In this document: one piece after another, positions 35,801-48,570 of the stretch
Layout: every line of letters starts with the position of its first letter
Numbering within the stretch: the stretch's first letter is position 1
Assembly: GCA_014549065.1 (NCBI GenBank)
Contig: JACDOX010000031.1
Span: forward strand, 2,346,686-2,410,685
DNA length: 64,000 bases
Origin: Cardinalis cardinalis
Lineage: Eukaryota; Chordata; Aves; Passeriformes; Cardinalidae
Direction of reading: 5' to 3'
The notes under the pieces: model-generated
What the model saw: the letters and a program-made list of their open reading frames with translations, nothing else
The model's database searches: none
What the model was told of the DNA's origin: nothing
Program-made: the position numbers and the translations under genes

Positions 35801-37605
35801 CACCTTCAGCAACTCTTTCTGTTTTGCTGAAGCAACAGCTTTCCATCAAAAATATTGCATCCAGCTTTCCTTGGNAATATATTAGTGTCTTCATTTGCTT
35901 TGTAGTTCAGTGACTTTACGCCTTTTCAATGTTTTGCATATAAATTAAACTGAAAAGGACATAGACACAGCTGGTTTAACTCAATGTGGTTGCAAGTAAA
36001 GTTTCTAACTTTCTTCCCTTATTTTCACTTACTTTGAANAATTATTTGTGCAGTTGAGTGGGTTGTATATAGAACTACTGGTGAGATGTGTGCAATNGCA
36101 ATGTTAGAGATGATCAAAGTCTTAAAATTTTAAATTATTTTAGGTTTCCCTTTATCGTCTCTGCTGTCATTTTAACCAAAATATCTTTGGCATGACTGTG
36201 TTGATATGACATGATCCACAATTGACAGACAATTTGCTGAAATATGTGACTAAATCCATTAATCCAGAGCAGGATCCTTTTTGAAATATTAAACTGGAAC
36301 TTCTTTGAAGAACTAGAATTGCAAATATAAACCCCAAACACTGCACTATGCCTAGGGTATTTTTTACTTTATAGACCATATTGGAGTAGCTACTGGAGAA
36401 GACATAGGATAATCTGTGTTGTTAAAATGCTGTTCAACAAAATAAATTTTTCTTGTTCCTGTCTAATGATTCAGAATAAGAGAGCCCTAGTATGCAATAT
36501 TATGTGAGCACTGAATCAACAGCTTATTTTGAACAAGAACATCTTCCCAACAGTGATATGGTGGAAGAAATGTTTTTTNCTAAACATTTTAAGAGAAATT
36601 TAAGTAACTAATGATCCAGTTGTTAATATCTCCTACTTGTTAGTGGTTTTGTTAACCTGCAGAAAGTATAATTACTTTGAAAGCTTTTGCTGCCAATTTA
36701 TTATACACCTCACATTTTATTATACATCCATTAAAGTAAAGATGGTACGTGCCTTGAAATGCTGACTTGCATGCTAACTTCAGCTTCTTGCAGTTTACCC
36801 AGGTAAAATTTCCAAGACATCAGGTGAGCCTGCTAGATGGAAGNGAGGAAAATTATCAGTTACTGGAATAAGAGGCTGCTTGATGAGCTGTTAGGTGAGC
36901 TGTTCTAAAGACCTGGTATATAGTGAGGGTCAAGGATTTTCAGAGGAAATGGAAACAGGGAAAGTGAATACTGCAAAAAAGACAGTGAATATCAAAACTA
37001 GAGAGAATGATCCAAACCATTCACTCACAGAAATTTAAAGATAAATATTGATTGGTCTGAAGGAAGAAGTGATGGAAATACCTGAAAGTGCCAATGAACT
37101 CAATAGAGAACAAAGGTGAAAATAAAAACGTATTAATAGTCAAGGACATGGCTGACACAACAGATTGGTTAAAACTCAGGAATAACTCTCATCACTCTCA
37201 TCAAGATCTGCAGGTCTATAATCTGAGAAAACCACTGCACACATTATCTTTCAGCAGCAGATCTGCATGGTAACAACAGGCAGGTGACAACAAGGTGATA
37301 CCACTGTGTCTGTGCTATNCAGTTCCTCTTATCCCAGCAGGAAGATTGAGTAATGCTGTGAGGAGATCCAAAATAGAGAAATACCGATGAAAATTTGCTG
37401 TGTTTTAGGCAGGCTTAAGAAAAAAATTTCTGAGGCAAAATAATTACNCTAAGCCTTGTAAAAAGAGGTAAAAACATTTCAACAGTGCCAGAGAAGAACA
37501 ATGTGAAATGATGGGGACTACACTGCTGGTGTACCTTTTCCCTGTCATACACAAGTGACCCTGGACAGACCACTTAGACACAAGTCCTTGTGCTTTGTGG
37601 GGGTG
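35801..37605. other. Unannotated sequence
   Basis: AT-rich sequence with short frames only. TTTATTATACA occurs twice near 36697-36726. Nothing else is recognised. Confidence 0.45.
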
Positions 37606-37653
37606 AGTCACAGAATCACAGAATTGNTTGGGTAGGAAGGGACCTTCCTGGGG
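37606..37653 (-). mobile_element. CR1: CR1 3'-terminal scrap, antisense
   Basis: GAGTCACAGAATCACAGAATTG followed by GGGTAGGAAGGGACCTTCCT is the reverse complement of the CR1 terminal repeat and the bases just inside it. Only about 48 bp remain, an extremely short 5'-truncated insertion or a decayed one. Confidence 0.8.
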
Positions 37654-40276
37654 TCTGAGGGTGAGTGAAATCTGTGTGGGAATGACCATGAATGTCTGTC
37701 TTTGTTTGGAAAAAAATATCTCCTTTCTCTTTTACAAGGTCTCAAAATGAGTTAATTTCCTGTTTATGTCAGCTAACCAGGCCTGTGTATTTTGATCACA
37801 ATTACAGGCTTAAGAAATCCAAGAATTTCCTTNAAAAAAAATCTATTTAATGACAGCATATGCACTGTAAATTCATTGTAGCATTTTCATATTACCATTT
37901 TTTTTTATATTTTCCATGGAAATAATAGGTACTGAATTGTAAATTTGCATAAAAACTGCCAAAGGCCTCAGCATCAAGAGTACACATTTACTGATNAATA
38001 TTTTGTAATTATTTTTAACTCAATATTTTAATGATCAGTTTGAGCTCTATCCACTGCTCCTCAAAAAGGGATAACTTCTTACAGAATGTTTGCATTTCTT
38101 CACATCTGAATTATACAGTAGCAAAGGTTCTCTAAGGAATAGGATTGTAATCCTCCTAGTAAAATCAAGAGTAAGTTATTGGGAGGTGGGGTGTACAAAT
38201 GGTGGACAGAAGAAGCTTAATATTAAGTAAGAAGGACAATAATAAGGCTTAGCTTTGATGTTTATGTTTCAGAGTTTGGGGCCAGGGTAGGGAGGGATAT
38301 AACAGACTTANTAAAATTAAACTCAAAAGACCTTCCCTCAAAAAATTGCAGCTCTATTTTCTCTATATGAATGAGCATACAGACCACTACTAGTGGCAGC
38401 AATATAGAAAAAACCAAATCAATATAAAATTGCATTGAAAATGCTGAGGTAAAAATGCTCCTTATGCTACACACACATACAAATGGTCCTTATTCACAAT
38501 AGTGCCTGGATTTTACAGACTGTGTGAAATTGCAGTGTTCATTCATTTTGTAACCATGAACTGTGAACTCCTAGACAATTCTGGATTCCACAGAATTACT
38601 ACCAAATTCAGCATCTAAAAGGGAGACAGGTCAACACAGCCAGGAAAAGCAGATTAGCCACTAATAAAACTGGTGTCTGCAGACTCTGAAGAAGCTTGTG
38701 ATGACTGCTACACCTGGGCTAACAGGACGTGATCCAAAGTGACAAGGTGACAAAGCAAAAAAACCCCAACTTTATAGATAGATCTAGACATGGATACAGG
38801 TATATANATATGTAGACATAGAGAAAACAGTTAGTCCAGAAACTTGGAAAATTAATTGGAAAAGAATTATCCAGGTAGAAGGCAAACCTGAAAGAAAGAC
38901 AAATTAGGGTACTTTCCCTCTTATGAAGGCTGAGACCTGCTTCTCCCTGCTGACCTTGAAATTGCAAACGTAGTAACTTCNAGAACTGAAGTTAGTGAAA
39001 CATGGAGGTGACTGGTGAAACCTCTGTGTCATACCCTGCAGACCTTGTCTAAGATCTCTGACCTTGTGACCCTCTGAGATCTGTGGCTGCACTGAATGCA
39101 CAGAACAATCAGTTCTTTAATTCTGAAATTCTCTGAAGTCACCTGACCTCAGGTGGGACCCTGAAGGATCCAGACCCTTCTTACAGAGATTTGCTGGAAT
39201 TACATCAGATATTTTTCCTTTGGTAAAACAGATTCCTTCAAGACTATCTCAGTGGTCTCTACTCATTTCAACTCTTCCTCAAGTCCTCATGTCACATTAA
39301 ATTTACTTTATTTTTGTGCTAGAAAAATGCCACTATACATGTGAGATATACCACAACCAGCTGAAATTTTAGATATTTTGAACTGGGAAAAAAAACCACC
39401 ATGTAAAACAGTAAATATGACATAGAGCTAGGAAAAAGCAGATAAAAACAGCAAATACATTGTAGAGCCAGAGGGCATCCTATGGGATATAGAAGACACT
39501 AAAGGCCAAGTAATACAGAGCTGAACCCATAGCCAGGTCTAAATTACATCTTCAAGAAAAAGGGAAAAGAAAGAAAATCAACAGAAAAAAAATAAAGAAA
39601 TAAAAAAGAAAAAAAAAAGAAAGAGGTAAGATTGAGGTAACTANACAGGTAAAACAGTTATCACTATTGTTGAAGTTTTTTATTGTGCTTTCATCCCTAT
39701 CCCTCTCTCATTCCCCTGCTGCACAGTCTAGAGTGCTGCTTTTGAGGGTGTTGAAACAGGAGCAGTACTTCCCTTCTCACATGAGCTGGCACAGACAGAA
39801 ATGCTTGCTGCATGCTGTCTATTCCATGAGATCTCCCAATATTCTGCCTGTTCCACCTTTGACAGGAATGTGTGCATTTCCAAAAGTTTTTGTACTTACA
39901 TCCTGACATCTCCCGGATCATTAACCATGGAGGCACATGTGTTTCTGCATATTCCCCATTTCAGAAGCAGGTGGCAGATGAGATGTCTCCAAGCTGAGCA
40001 CCATTCNGCCATGTGCTGGGGAGACAAGCTGATTATTTTTCAGGGGTTATCTTGATACACTTGGATGTAGAGGAGTNTGTCTCTTTCTTAGCTGGCATTC
40101 TGGAGGAGTAGACACTTGGCCTCCAACATGTCCTGAGCAGCTGCTCTGTCACAGCACAGGTGGTGGGAGCCAAACACAGTGCACAGCTAGAGTAGGAGAA
40201 GACCAGNAGACTGCACTGCCCCTATTAGGTAAAAGCTTCACTATCTCAGGACAGCTTAAATGCCTCCTGAACTTTC
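37654..40276. other. Unannotated sequence
   Basis: No gene is recognised. A short imperfect GATA/TATA patch lies at about 38773-38822, and the purine tract at 39553 is listed separately. Confidence 0.45.
39553..39626. repeat. A/G-rich purine tract
   Basis: Irregular AAGAAA, AAAGGG and AATAAAG units, nearly all purine on the plus strand. Low-complexity DNA of no coding value. Confidence 0.85.
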
Positions 40277-40393
40277 TGAAAGAAAGTGGCTCTCGGAAGC
40301 TCTTCTTCAGCCCGAGACGTGTGTGGGCAGTTCGGGGGCAGCCCGCGCTCTGAAGGACAAGACTGGACTCTTTGCTCTTTGATTCTTAGGTTG

Positions 40394-40399
40394 TTTATT
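40394..40399 (-). promoter_or_regulatory. LTR polyadenylation signal
   Basis: TTTATT on the plus strand is AATAAA in the sense of the LTR, about 100 bp downstream of its TATA box. This matches the usual TATA to poly(A) spacing of a short R region. Confidence 0.6.
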
Positions 40400-40492
40400 A
40401 TTTCTTATCTGTAAAACTTTCCTCCTGTCCAGCCGAGATCCGGACAGCAAGGCAGCCAAAGGNACTCTGACCACCCTTGGGGCAGTCTCATC

Positions 40493-40500
40493 TTTATATA
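40493..40500 (-). promoter_or_regulatory. LTR TATA box
   Basis: TTTATATA on the plus strand gives TATATAAA in LTR sense, followed by GATGAGACTGCCCC. It is the best preserved core-promoter motif in the window. Activity is unknown. Confidence 0.6.
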
Positions 40501-40703
40501 ATACAAATTANGTCTATCATATTTACCTTAACTTCCCAATACAATTCACCCNTNTTAAACTGTGCACCTTTGTGACGAACCAATCCCCAAGTCCCATCAC
40601 CACCACCGAAAATGGACGACAAGAANAAGAAAGAAGAAGGACAAGACACGCCCTGTTCCCTCCATCTTGTCTCTATGACCCCCCTGTACCAAAACCTGAA
40701 CGC

Positions 40704-40747
40704 CCCTGTACAGGACCTTAAACNCCCCTGTACAGGACCTTAAAACC
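40704..40747. repeat. Tandem duplication within LTR U3
   Basis: CCCCTGTACAGGACCTTAAA appears twice about 25 bp apart. TGTACA is palindromic. Duplicated U3 motifs are common in retroviral enhancers, but the function here is only a guess. Confidence 0.8.
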
Positions 40748-40815
40748 TACACATCTATTTTATGATTATATCATTCAAACCTGTGTGGCTCTCATGTGCT
40801 CGTACACAGNTGGCA

Positions 40816-43800
40816 AGTCNCTAGANGGATCAAAATCAAGCCACCAGGCACTTCTGGCTACATTCCAGGTCTTTCGAGCCCCCCAAGAGGGTTCTCGGCA
40901 ACTCTGAACATCCGGAGTGATGTGCTGAGTTCCCACAAGTGGCCTGTTGAGTGCTCGGCTTGGAGTGAGACAGTTCTACAGAGGACATGCACCATTGTGC
41001 CCTCTGCAGCATGCCAGAACAGCAAAACTGCCACTATCAGAAAAAACAGAGCATATGTTTTCAAATAACCACCCATCTGTTTATCTTTTTTATGCACGTA
41101 CTCACTGTGACTGCACCTCGGGTTGGTGTCTGCTCAGAAATAACNGACCTCAGTAGGGAACACCTGGAGGCAAGTAGAGGCACCACAAAGACACAAAATA
41201 AATAGGATAGGGTGATATTTTGTCTNCACCTGCCAAAGGACTAGAGGGCAGCTTTTAGAAACTTCTATGCATGTACAATTGTAATACTTTTCCTACCATT
41301 TCCAAGATAATCTCTGATGATTTCAACTTTTTAAAAATAATTTTCTTTATTTTCTTTATGCATTCACACACAGAATTATGTAAGATAATGAAGCTCTGTC
41401 TCTTGACACAACTTCAGCTGCATCTTTACTTGTTCTGATACTTTAAAGATTCATGAGAGCTTTCTCTAATGTTGGCTTAATATTTCTCAAAAAATGCTCT
41501 TTCTTTTCCTGAACACTCCCTCTTGCCAGCCTGCATGTCAACGGAGAAAATCTTACAGCAAATATTAAACAGCTGTTTCTTCCATCTATAGTATCATACA
41601 TTGCACCTTTAGAACGTCTGTACATTTCATCAACCCAAAGAGCACAATAAACTTCTGCGGCATGGGCAATAAATGAAGTTGTAAAGATGTGCCAGCTAAT
41701 ACTATGACAGCTCACAATAAAGCAGTTTTCTCTCTGCAGCACACATGTACAGCAAACTTCCATAAACACCCATGAACTTGCATGCAGAAAAATCCCAACT
41801 TAAAATTTCTAGGACCCCCAACCCTAATTTGAAAATTGTCTTCAAGAAATCCATGCCACGGTGTCTATATCTTGGTGAGCCATCTGGAACTGCAGTGGAA
41901 GACTTCCCAGTTTCTTTCACCTGCTCATTTTGGTTTCATAAATAGAGGATCTCATGGAAATAAGCAGAGTTCAAAATAGTGAAAGATGGGAAATGTCTTC
42001 ACGTTGTTCAAGTCTCATCAAAAAAGAAAATTGCATTGCTCACGCTTCTTCTCTTTATTTAGTTCTTCACCCATGAGTAAGTTCCATACTGCTGCATCTT
42101 ACTAAAAGGAATCTTTGAATATTATTTTGGAAAAAAATCTTCTTTTGTAATTTTCCAATTATTTTTTTGTGCACACACTGCAAGAAAACTAGAACAGGCA
42201 AAACTTATTTGGTAATCTCACTCTTACTTTAGAATTTCTTTCAGTCTCATTTTAATTCCTCAGCATGGACTCTTTTTTTTGCATACTATTCAAGCCTGTG
42301 AATCTAAATTTGATCGATGCATATTTGTATTCTTCCACAGATTCTACAGCTGTCAACAATTTTTTCCAGCTAATGAAACACATTCTCATTGCCACCCACC
42401 AAAGAAAGAAAATGCACTGCAGCTACATGGCTAATGAGAGCACATTAACNATATTTGAATGAGCAACACAATTTCAGTTATTACTTAAAGACAGAGCTAT
42501 GTTATAATATTTGATGCAGACAATTAACTATTGAAATTCCTTGCTNTTTGTGTATTTCTATTGTCGTTCCTATGGTAAACTGATTCTGTCCCAAAGAAAA
42601 AAAGCTGTTTTGCAGAAGTATTTTTATGAATCACAGATCATATTTGGCCTGGAATAAACGCTGAGTTCAACCAGAGATATGGAAATTAATTTCTTCAATC
42701 TATTAAAAGAGTTTTAATAAAGAACTCCCAGGAGAATGTGTAAGTTCCAGCACAACAGTAGAGATACATATTACTGCATTTGCATCCTCTCTGAACTCAC
42801 TCTGTACTCATATTTGGGGGAAAAAAAGGGTAGGAGAATGACCATCATCCAATTGCTCTTGTTTCTTTACCAGCAAAAATGCTACCAGTTAAGTTAAAAA
42901 AAATAATGCCTTGCTTAAAATGGAAGGTTTGGGTACAGGTTTGTTTTTGTGAGATTCATGGATGAAGCTTCCTGCACGAAATAGCTACCATTCAGCCCCT
43001 GAATACTTATTTTACACTGTACCTTACACTANGGGTTAAATTAAGCAAAATTTGCAAGTGTCCATACCTGTTGACACAGATTTTTTTTACTTTCAAATGT
43101 CTGAAGGAAGAGCAGACAATAGTTTATAAATCAACTATCCCTGTAGTTTATGGAGAAAAGCAAGGCTTCTTCCAAATGCCCTCTGATATCTTTATTAGGA
43201 TGACATACAATCTTCTGGGAATATATAACAGAGATCTTACAAATTGCCCTCTTAAAAAATCTGTTCCACTCCACAGAAATTAAAAGGAGCTGGCAGGATG
43301 TATAACTCACAGCTGGGTGTCCAGTTTTGAGATTTCTGCACCCAGGGATATGAAGCCCTGCCTGAAAAGGAAATGTTTATCAAAGGATTCAATCCCAGCA
43401 CGGTCTCACTAGGGCCTACAGAACAAGAGGAGTCCTTTAAGTCCTGTAAAGTTCTGTGGATTTTTAACACAAAAACCTGCATTAATTGAGAATTTATGGA
43501 GAGGACANAATTTTGTCCCAAAACCAGCTTAAATGTTGGCAATACAGCCCAGAGATGTCTTACGAGTTAAAATGCAGAAGGAAAGGAATACCATTACCTT
43601 AATGATATATGATGAGTACATGAAATATATGCCAGAATCCTCTGTATCTTCAAGCATGTCTATTTCACACAACTCTCTCAATAAATAAAGCAGGATTTAA
43701 CACCTATGCGCTCTGGATGACAAATATGATGGTAATCCTTCAAATGAATACAAACGGGAACACGAGCAGGTGAAATCTTTGGATCTGTATTGGAGTCCTA

Positions 43801-45051
43801 ACTGAAGGGTTTCTGGCATCCTAGCAAAACCTATTTTTTTCCATACTTGCACAAGATAATGTTGGAGGAAAGCTCAGGGGAAGAATACACCTGTCTTGTT
43901 CATGACAAAAAGCTCCTAAACTTGCAGATTTTTTTACACTGACAAAGTACAGAAGTTGAAGAGGAGTTGAAGAAAGTTTTTTAAAGACATAGATGCACAC
44001 ATGCATTTATTTAAACACACATGCACTTACTTCTTAGCTACCCTTAAGCTGCTGAGGGCCACTTAAACCCAAAATGTTGCTGCTAAATNGTTTGAGGTAG
44101 GATCCTTCAAAAAATCAATCCACCTCAGGGCCCTGTGCCAGGTTCTGTTGTCTCTCATTGTGAGGTGGCTCTGCATTAACAGGGTTCCTTTTAGTCTTCA
44201 CTGGCTTCTAATCCTGCCCATTGGGAAACTCCAGAGCAGGCAAGGAGGGCAGCAGGAGGCTGTTAGACCTGCCCAGAAACCTGCTCCCCGGATGCTTTCT
44301 CACCCCTGGCTGAACTGAAGTGACCTGGGGGTACATCTGTTTGTTAATTTACCCGTGCTTCATTGCTGCCCCTGGCCGGTAAATCATCCTGTAGTTCTCA
44401 GTGTCACAAAACCAAAGCTTTGACACCTTCCCACTCCAGGTTTTTTAGCACCTTGTCTCTACACATGTGTGAGTACAAACTATGTTTTCACACTTATTTG
44501 GATAGCACCTGGCACTGCCAGTCGTATTCTAATCTTAATATTTACTTGGAATGGNAAAATATTGAGTTTCATCTGAGAGGCAGAAAGATCTTCCCAGAGG
44601 ACTGAATACCTGTTGTTCTCCCCCTTTAATTATGCATAATTCTTTTCTAGGCATTGTACTTTATGTTTTTCTTGAAGCNAGACAAAATTATTTTGCAGTG
44701 AGCAATGTAATTTTGACAGATATCTNGTTATGAAGAAATAGTACCAGGATTTCAGGTCCTATTAAATTGAGAATATATGTCTGGTATATGACAGAATGGT
44801 AAGAACGACACATGGTAAGAATAGCCATTTTGGAACTATAACCACAGAAATCCTTCATTTGCTTCAATCAAGATACAGTCAGTCACACGACTACCACAAC
44901 ACTGGTATTAACATGGTCCTGGTGCTAAGGTTATAAACATGATCTTGGTTGCTAAGCTTGAGAAACAGATAAATTCTTCTGGAAGGAGNTACTTCTGCAT
45001 GAATCTCCTCTCTATATGTTTTTTCCAGCTGGAATATCAATAAGGTTGCAT
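40816..45051. other. Unannotated stretch
   Basis: About 4.2 kb. The first 220 bp may still belong to the antisense LTR or its neighbouring internal sequence. A 108-codon minus-strand frame at 41443-41769 and a 96-codon one at 43252-43542 show no known domain. A GC-richer patch at about 44110-44450 is unidentified. Confidence 0.4.
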
Positions 45052-45598
45052 TGGGTCTGNCTGCGATGGAGCTCATTTCCCCAGAGCAGCCCTCCCAGTG
45101 CTGAGCTTTGCATTGGTAGCTGGAAAGGGGCTGGTGACACCCCAGTGCTGTGGCCACTGCTGAGCAGNGCTGGCCCTGCATCACTGCCCTCTCTCCAACA
45201 CCTCACCCTCACCAGGAGGAGAGGAGTGGGCAAAACCCTGTGAGGGGACANAGCCAGGACAGGTGGCCCAAAATGACCAGAGGGGTATTCTGTACCATAT
45301 GAGGTCTGCTCAGATACAAAAGCTGAGAAAGGAGAAGGAAAGGGCAACATTTGATACCAATTACATTTGTCTTTTGGAGCAACTGCAAAGTGTGCTGGAG
45401 CTGAAGGGAAGTGGGGACTAAAACCTCTGGGGTTTTTCCTTTGTTTCTGAGATCACNTCATTCACTTTCGTGTTAGCAAACTGCCTTTATCTCGACCTAG
45501 AAGGTTTTTTCCATCTTATAATCTCCCCACCCTGTTCTGCTGAAGCAGTGATAGAGTGGCTTAATGGGCATCTGGAGTCTAGCCAAGGTCAACCACCA
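45052..45598 (+). mobile_element. Bird ERV solo LTR, second copy of the 20408 family
   Basis: Sense-orientation copy of the same LTR family as 20408-20952. Shared landmarks in the same order are CACTGCTGAGCAGNGCTGG (45157-45175), GGACANAGCCAGGACAGGTG, GAGGGGTATTCTGTACCATA (45280-45299), GTCTGCTCAGATACAAAAGC near the old TATA site, CTGCCTTTATCTCGACCTAG (45481-45500), and the U5-like end GTCTAGCCAAGGTCAACCAC. The length (about 547 bp) agrees with the other copy. The sequences differ widely, so they are separate old insertions or have decayed long apart. No internal viral region is present, and target duplications are not clear. Confidence 0.78.
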
Positions 45599-48048
45599 TC
45601 AAAGTCCATCAGGTAAATTTCATGGTGACCAGAACATAGCACTGGGGTGGGTTTGCAAAGCCTGAATATACAAATAGATTCAAGCATACTTTTAATAGCA
45701 GTCAGATAATCACACACAGTGAATAATTTTTTTAATAGTGTTTGTTTAGAGGTTTTAATTACTATCTATGTCTGTTGTGGTAATTTCTGAATTGTGTGTT
45801 CCTGTCTTATGATACTGAAATGTGATTTTAAGGCTCTCCCTGAGCTAGTAATTTTTCCACTGTATGTAGATTGTATATTTATAAGAAAAGTCTACTATAA
45901 AGAGGCTCTGATTGAGTTCAGTTACTTAGGACTTGCATTTATTTAAACAATCTCCAATTGTTCATTAAAGAAATTCATGGAGCTGTTTCATCTCTTCAGC
46001 CAAAACAACAAAAAGCCTGAGCATTATCTAGAGTTATCTCTGGTGGATTTGGTTTTGCTTCAGTGTGGTTAAATTANAGTTGGGGCTTGGATTGATCAGT
46101 AAAATCAAGGACTCAAGGTCTGAGTCTGTTGTTCACATAGGAGGTCCAACCACGGCAGAGACAAACACCCGCTTTAAGTTACTGAAGGGAAACTTGAGTT
46201 ACTGCAGTGTAACTGAGAGGATAATCCAATCAATTAACCAAGAGGTTGTAAAGGAATTCTTACATCTTGGGCTAAACTTTCACTCTAATTTGCATAGATT
46301 TGCATTGCTTATACTTTTCAAAAGGTATTTCCATAATTTAAAAGTTCAGTATTCGGTCAGTGGTCCCACTGGGTTACTCCAGAAATACACTGTAATATTT
46401 ACAACCCCTATCACCATTAGGCTGCAACCACAAATTAAGAAACTCTCATTCCAATGAGTTGAAAACATTTCCTCTGGTTTAGTCTTAACATACAAAGAGT
46501 GGCTANGTCAAACCCTACCTCAACCCACTTTTTAGTAGGATTCAGTTACATTTTTCAGCTCTTCTTGACTGTGAAACAAATAGTCTGGGGCTAACATCCA
46601 TACAGCTAGAGAGAGCCTTAACAGATGGAAACATTAAAATGCTGTTGAGGAAATATAAGGNCCTCAAAAGCTAAAAGCACATACANTGTGCTGTGTTCAA
46701 TAGACCAGATCCATTTCCATTACTTGGACCATGTACTCTCCTGGAGGCATTTNTGTGATTCTTATTAAGCCGAGGACACAGCTGAGATCTGGGTATCTCT
46801 TATTATTGCTGTGAGATGTTCCGCCTTTGATTATAATCCTGCCATGATCCTTTTTTATCCCCTCAGTATCAAAAAAAGTGCCAGGACCTCACTTATCAAA
46901 GTTTATGTTCTCATCACAAAGANGATCAGAAAGGCAGTGGTCAGAAATTTCAGAAGCTAATTGGCGACTGAAGTTCAGTTTTCGGTGAACCTGGATTTCA
47001 CACTACCTGCTCACATGTGTGTAGAGGAGGTTTATTTGGGGGTACAAGTTCCAGACATGAACTAAGAAATACAGCTTTCCCCATTCAAAATGCANTTGCT
47101 GCTCATGCAAATCCACCCCTGAGCCTGTACAGCTCTCAAAAGCAACACACGAGGTTGGTGACTGCAGAGAAGGAGAGGGTGATTTTTAGTTAATGCTGCT
47201 CTTTCCTGCAGCAATCTTCTAAAATGGCTGAGTGGTAGCTAGCATGCACTCTGCATTTTACTGGCCTGTTTTCCACTCCCCTTTATATTATATGTCTCCT
47301 TTCAAGTTTACAGAGGTCCCTACTGGAAAAAAAATAGCCATTAACTTGTCCAACACCTACAGAAACCCAGAAACCCAGCAACTAAAGAAATNTAGCAATA
47401 ACAAAATTACAATGCCAGCTAACAAAAGGTTACTATTTATGGTATGATAGATCTCCAGGGGAAAAGAACGCATGGAGAAGCTGAAAGAAGGCAGGTGGGA
47501 GGCAGAGATATTCCTGCTGAACAATAAAAAATTATTACTCCNCACTTTTGTGTTTGCACTTCATTTTGAAAAGCAGTATCCTACTATGTTGATTCTGAGT
47601 TCAAACAGAAAAGAGAAAATTCCAGAATAGTATTAGGTTTTAGTCAGAAGAATGGTTCAGGGAATTAAATACTCACAGGGGAGAGGCCACAGGGAAGAGC
47701 TGAGATTGTTTGCTGTACAAACAAAACCAGGCCTAGCTTTCCACTACAACTCTACTTCTTCAAGACAAAAAAANCACCAAAACACCCCAGACTTGCATCT
47801 CCTGAGTAGATGTAAGTAGCTTTACATGTAGCTTGTAAGTACATGTAAGTACATGTAAGCTTTACATGTAGCTTGTTCCAAACAACTAAATATCACTGTT
47901 TGCACTCTGTGCGAGACTTAAAAAGCACAGGTTGGGATCTCTGTCAGCAGAATCACTCTTGAAATCCATCTACTTCTGCCAAGTCTTGTCAGGTAAGGCT
48001 CTGACCCTGTGTCTTCTCTTGGCTCACAACATTGGCAGGCAATATAGT
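45599..48048. other. Unannotated sequence
   Basis: A 130-codon plus-strand frame at 46065-46457 has no known domain and one N codon, and is probably chance. No other element is recognised apart from the tandem repeat at 47816. Confidence 0.4.
47816..47876. repeat. Compound ACATGT-rich repeat
   Basis: AGCTTTACATGTAGCTTGT occurs twice (from 47818 and from 47858). Between them lie three GTAAGTACAT-like units. ACATGT is a perfect palindrome, so the block can pair with itself in several ways. No family is recognised. Confidence 0.85.
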
Positions 48049-48570
48049 TGTGGTGGGTTCATCTTGACCAGCTGCCAGGCACACCTCCAACTGCTCCCCC
48101 TCCCCAACAGGATGGAGAAGAAAATGAGATAGAAAAGCCCATGTGCTGAGGTGAAGACAGGAAGATCACTTATCAAGTACCATCATGACCAAAACAGACT
48201 CAAGGAAGATTAATTTCATTCATTGCCAATTAANATAGAGTTGGATGGTGAGAAATAGAGACAAAAGTAAAACAGCACCTCACCCTTGTTCCTCTGCTTT
48301 CCCAGGCTAAACTTTATTTATTCATTCCAATATCTCTACCTCTTTCACCTCTCCAGACAGGGCAGGAGGAAGGAGGATGAGGTCTGTGGTCAGTCCATAA
48401 TATCTCCTCTCTGCTNCTCCTTCCTCCTCACACTTTTCNCCTACTCCAGGATGGAGTCCCTTTCATGCGATCCAGTCCTTTAAAAACTGCACAGACATGG
48501 GTCCTCTCCATAAGTGGCAGTCCTTCAGGATTACCCTGCTCTGATGTGGGCTCTCCACAGGCTGTACCCA
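48049..48570 (-). mobile_element. ERV LTR fragment, antisense
   Basis: The plus strand starts TGTGGTGGGTTC, the reverse complement of an LTR 3' end of the type GAACCCACCACA. It continues with ATCACTTATCAAGTACCATC, CATGACCAAAACAGACTCAA, TTCATTGCCAATTAA and CCTACTCCAGGATGGAGTCC. I recognise this wording, in decayed form, from a long bird ERV LTR. Similarity fades after about 48570, so the U3 part is missing or too diverged to follow. No matching target repeat was found. Confidence 0.72.

Larger units (their letters stand above)
40277..40815 (-). mobile_element. ERV LTR, antisense, with readable TATA and poly(A)
   Basis: Reading the minus strand, U3 contains CATAGAGACAAGATGGAGGG and CCATTTTCGGTGGTGGTGAT, then a TATA box, R with AATAAA, and a U5 with GTCCAGTCTTGTCCTTCAGA. 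This order and spacing is that of a retroviral LTR, and the wording fits a songbird LTR known to me. On the plus strand TGAAAGAAAG at 40277 would be the complement of the 3' CA end. The 5' end is uncertain: it may be near 40815 or reach about 41040, and I found no clean target duplication. Two near-identical copies of CCCCTGTACAGGACCTTAAA lie in U3 (about 40704-40745). No viral gene adjoins it. Confidence 0.8.

Noticed and set aside
41443..41769. A 108-codon minus-strand frame as an exon
   Set aside because: No domain is recognised, no convincing splice signals are seen, and an overlapping frame in another phase is equally open.
20408..45598. The two related LTRs as the ends of one giant provirus
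   Set aside because: The spacing is far beyond a retrovirus, other families lie between, and no internal viral region adjoins either LTR.
46065..46457. A 130-codon plus-strand frame as a gene
   Set aside because: Residue makeup fits translated AT-rich DNA, it has no known motif, and its length is within what chance gives in 64 kb read in six frames.
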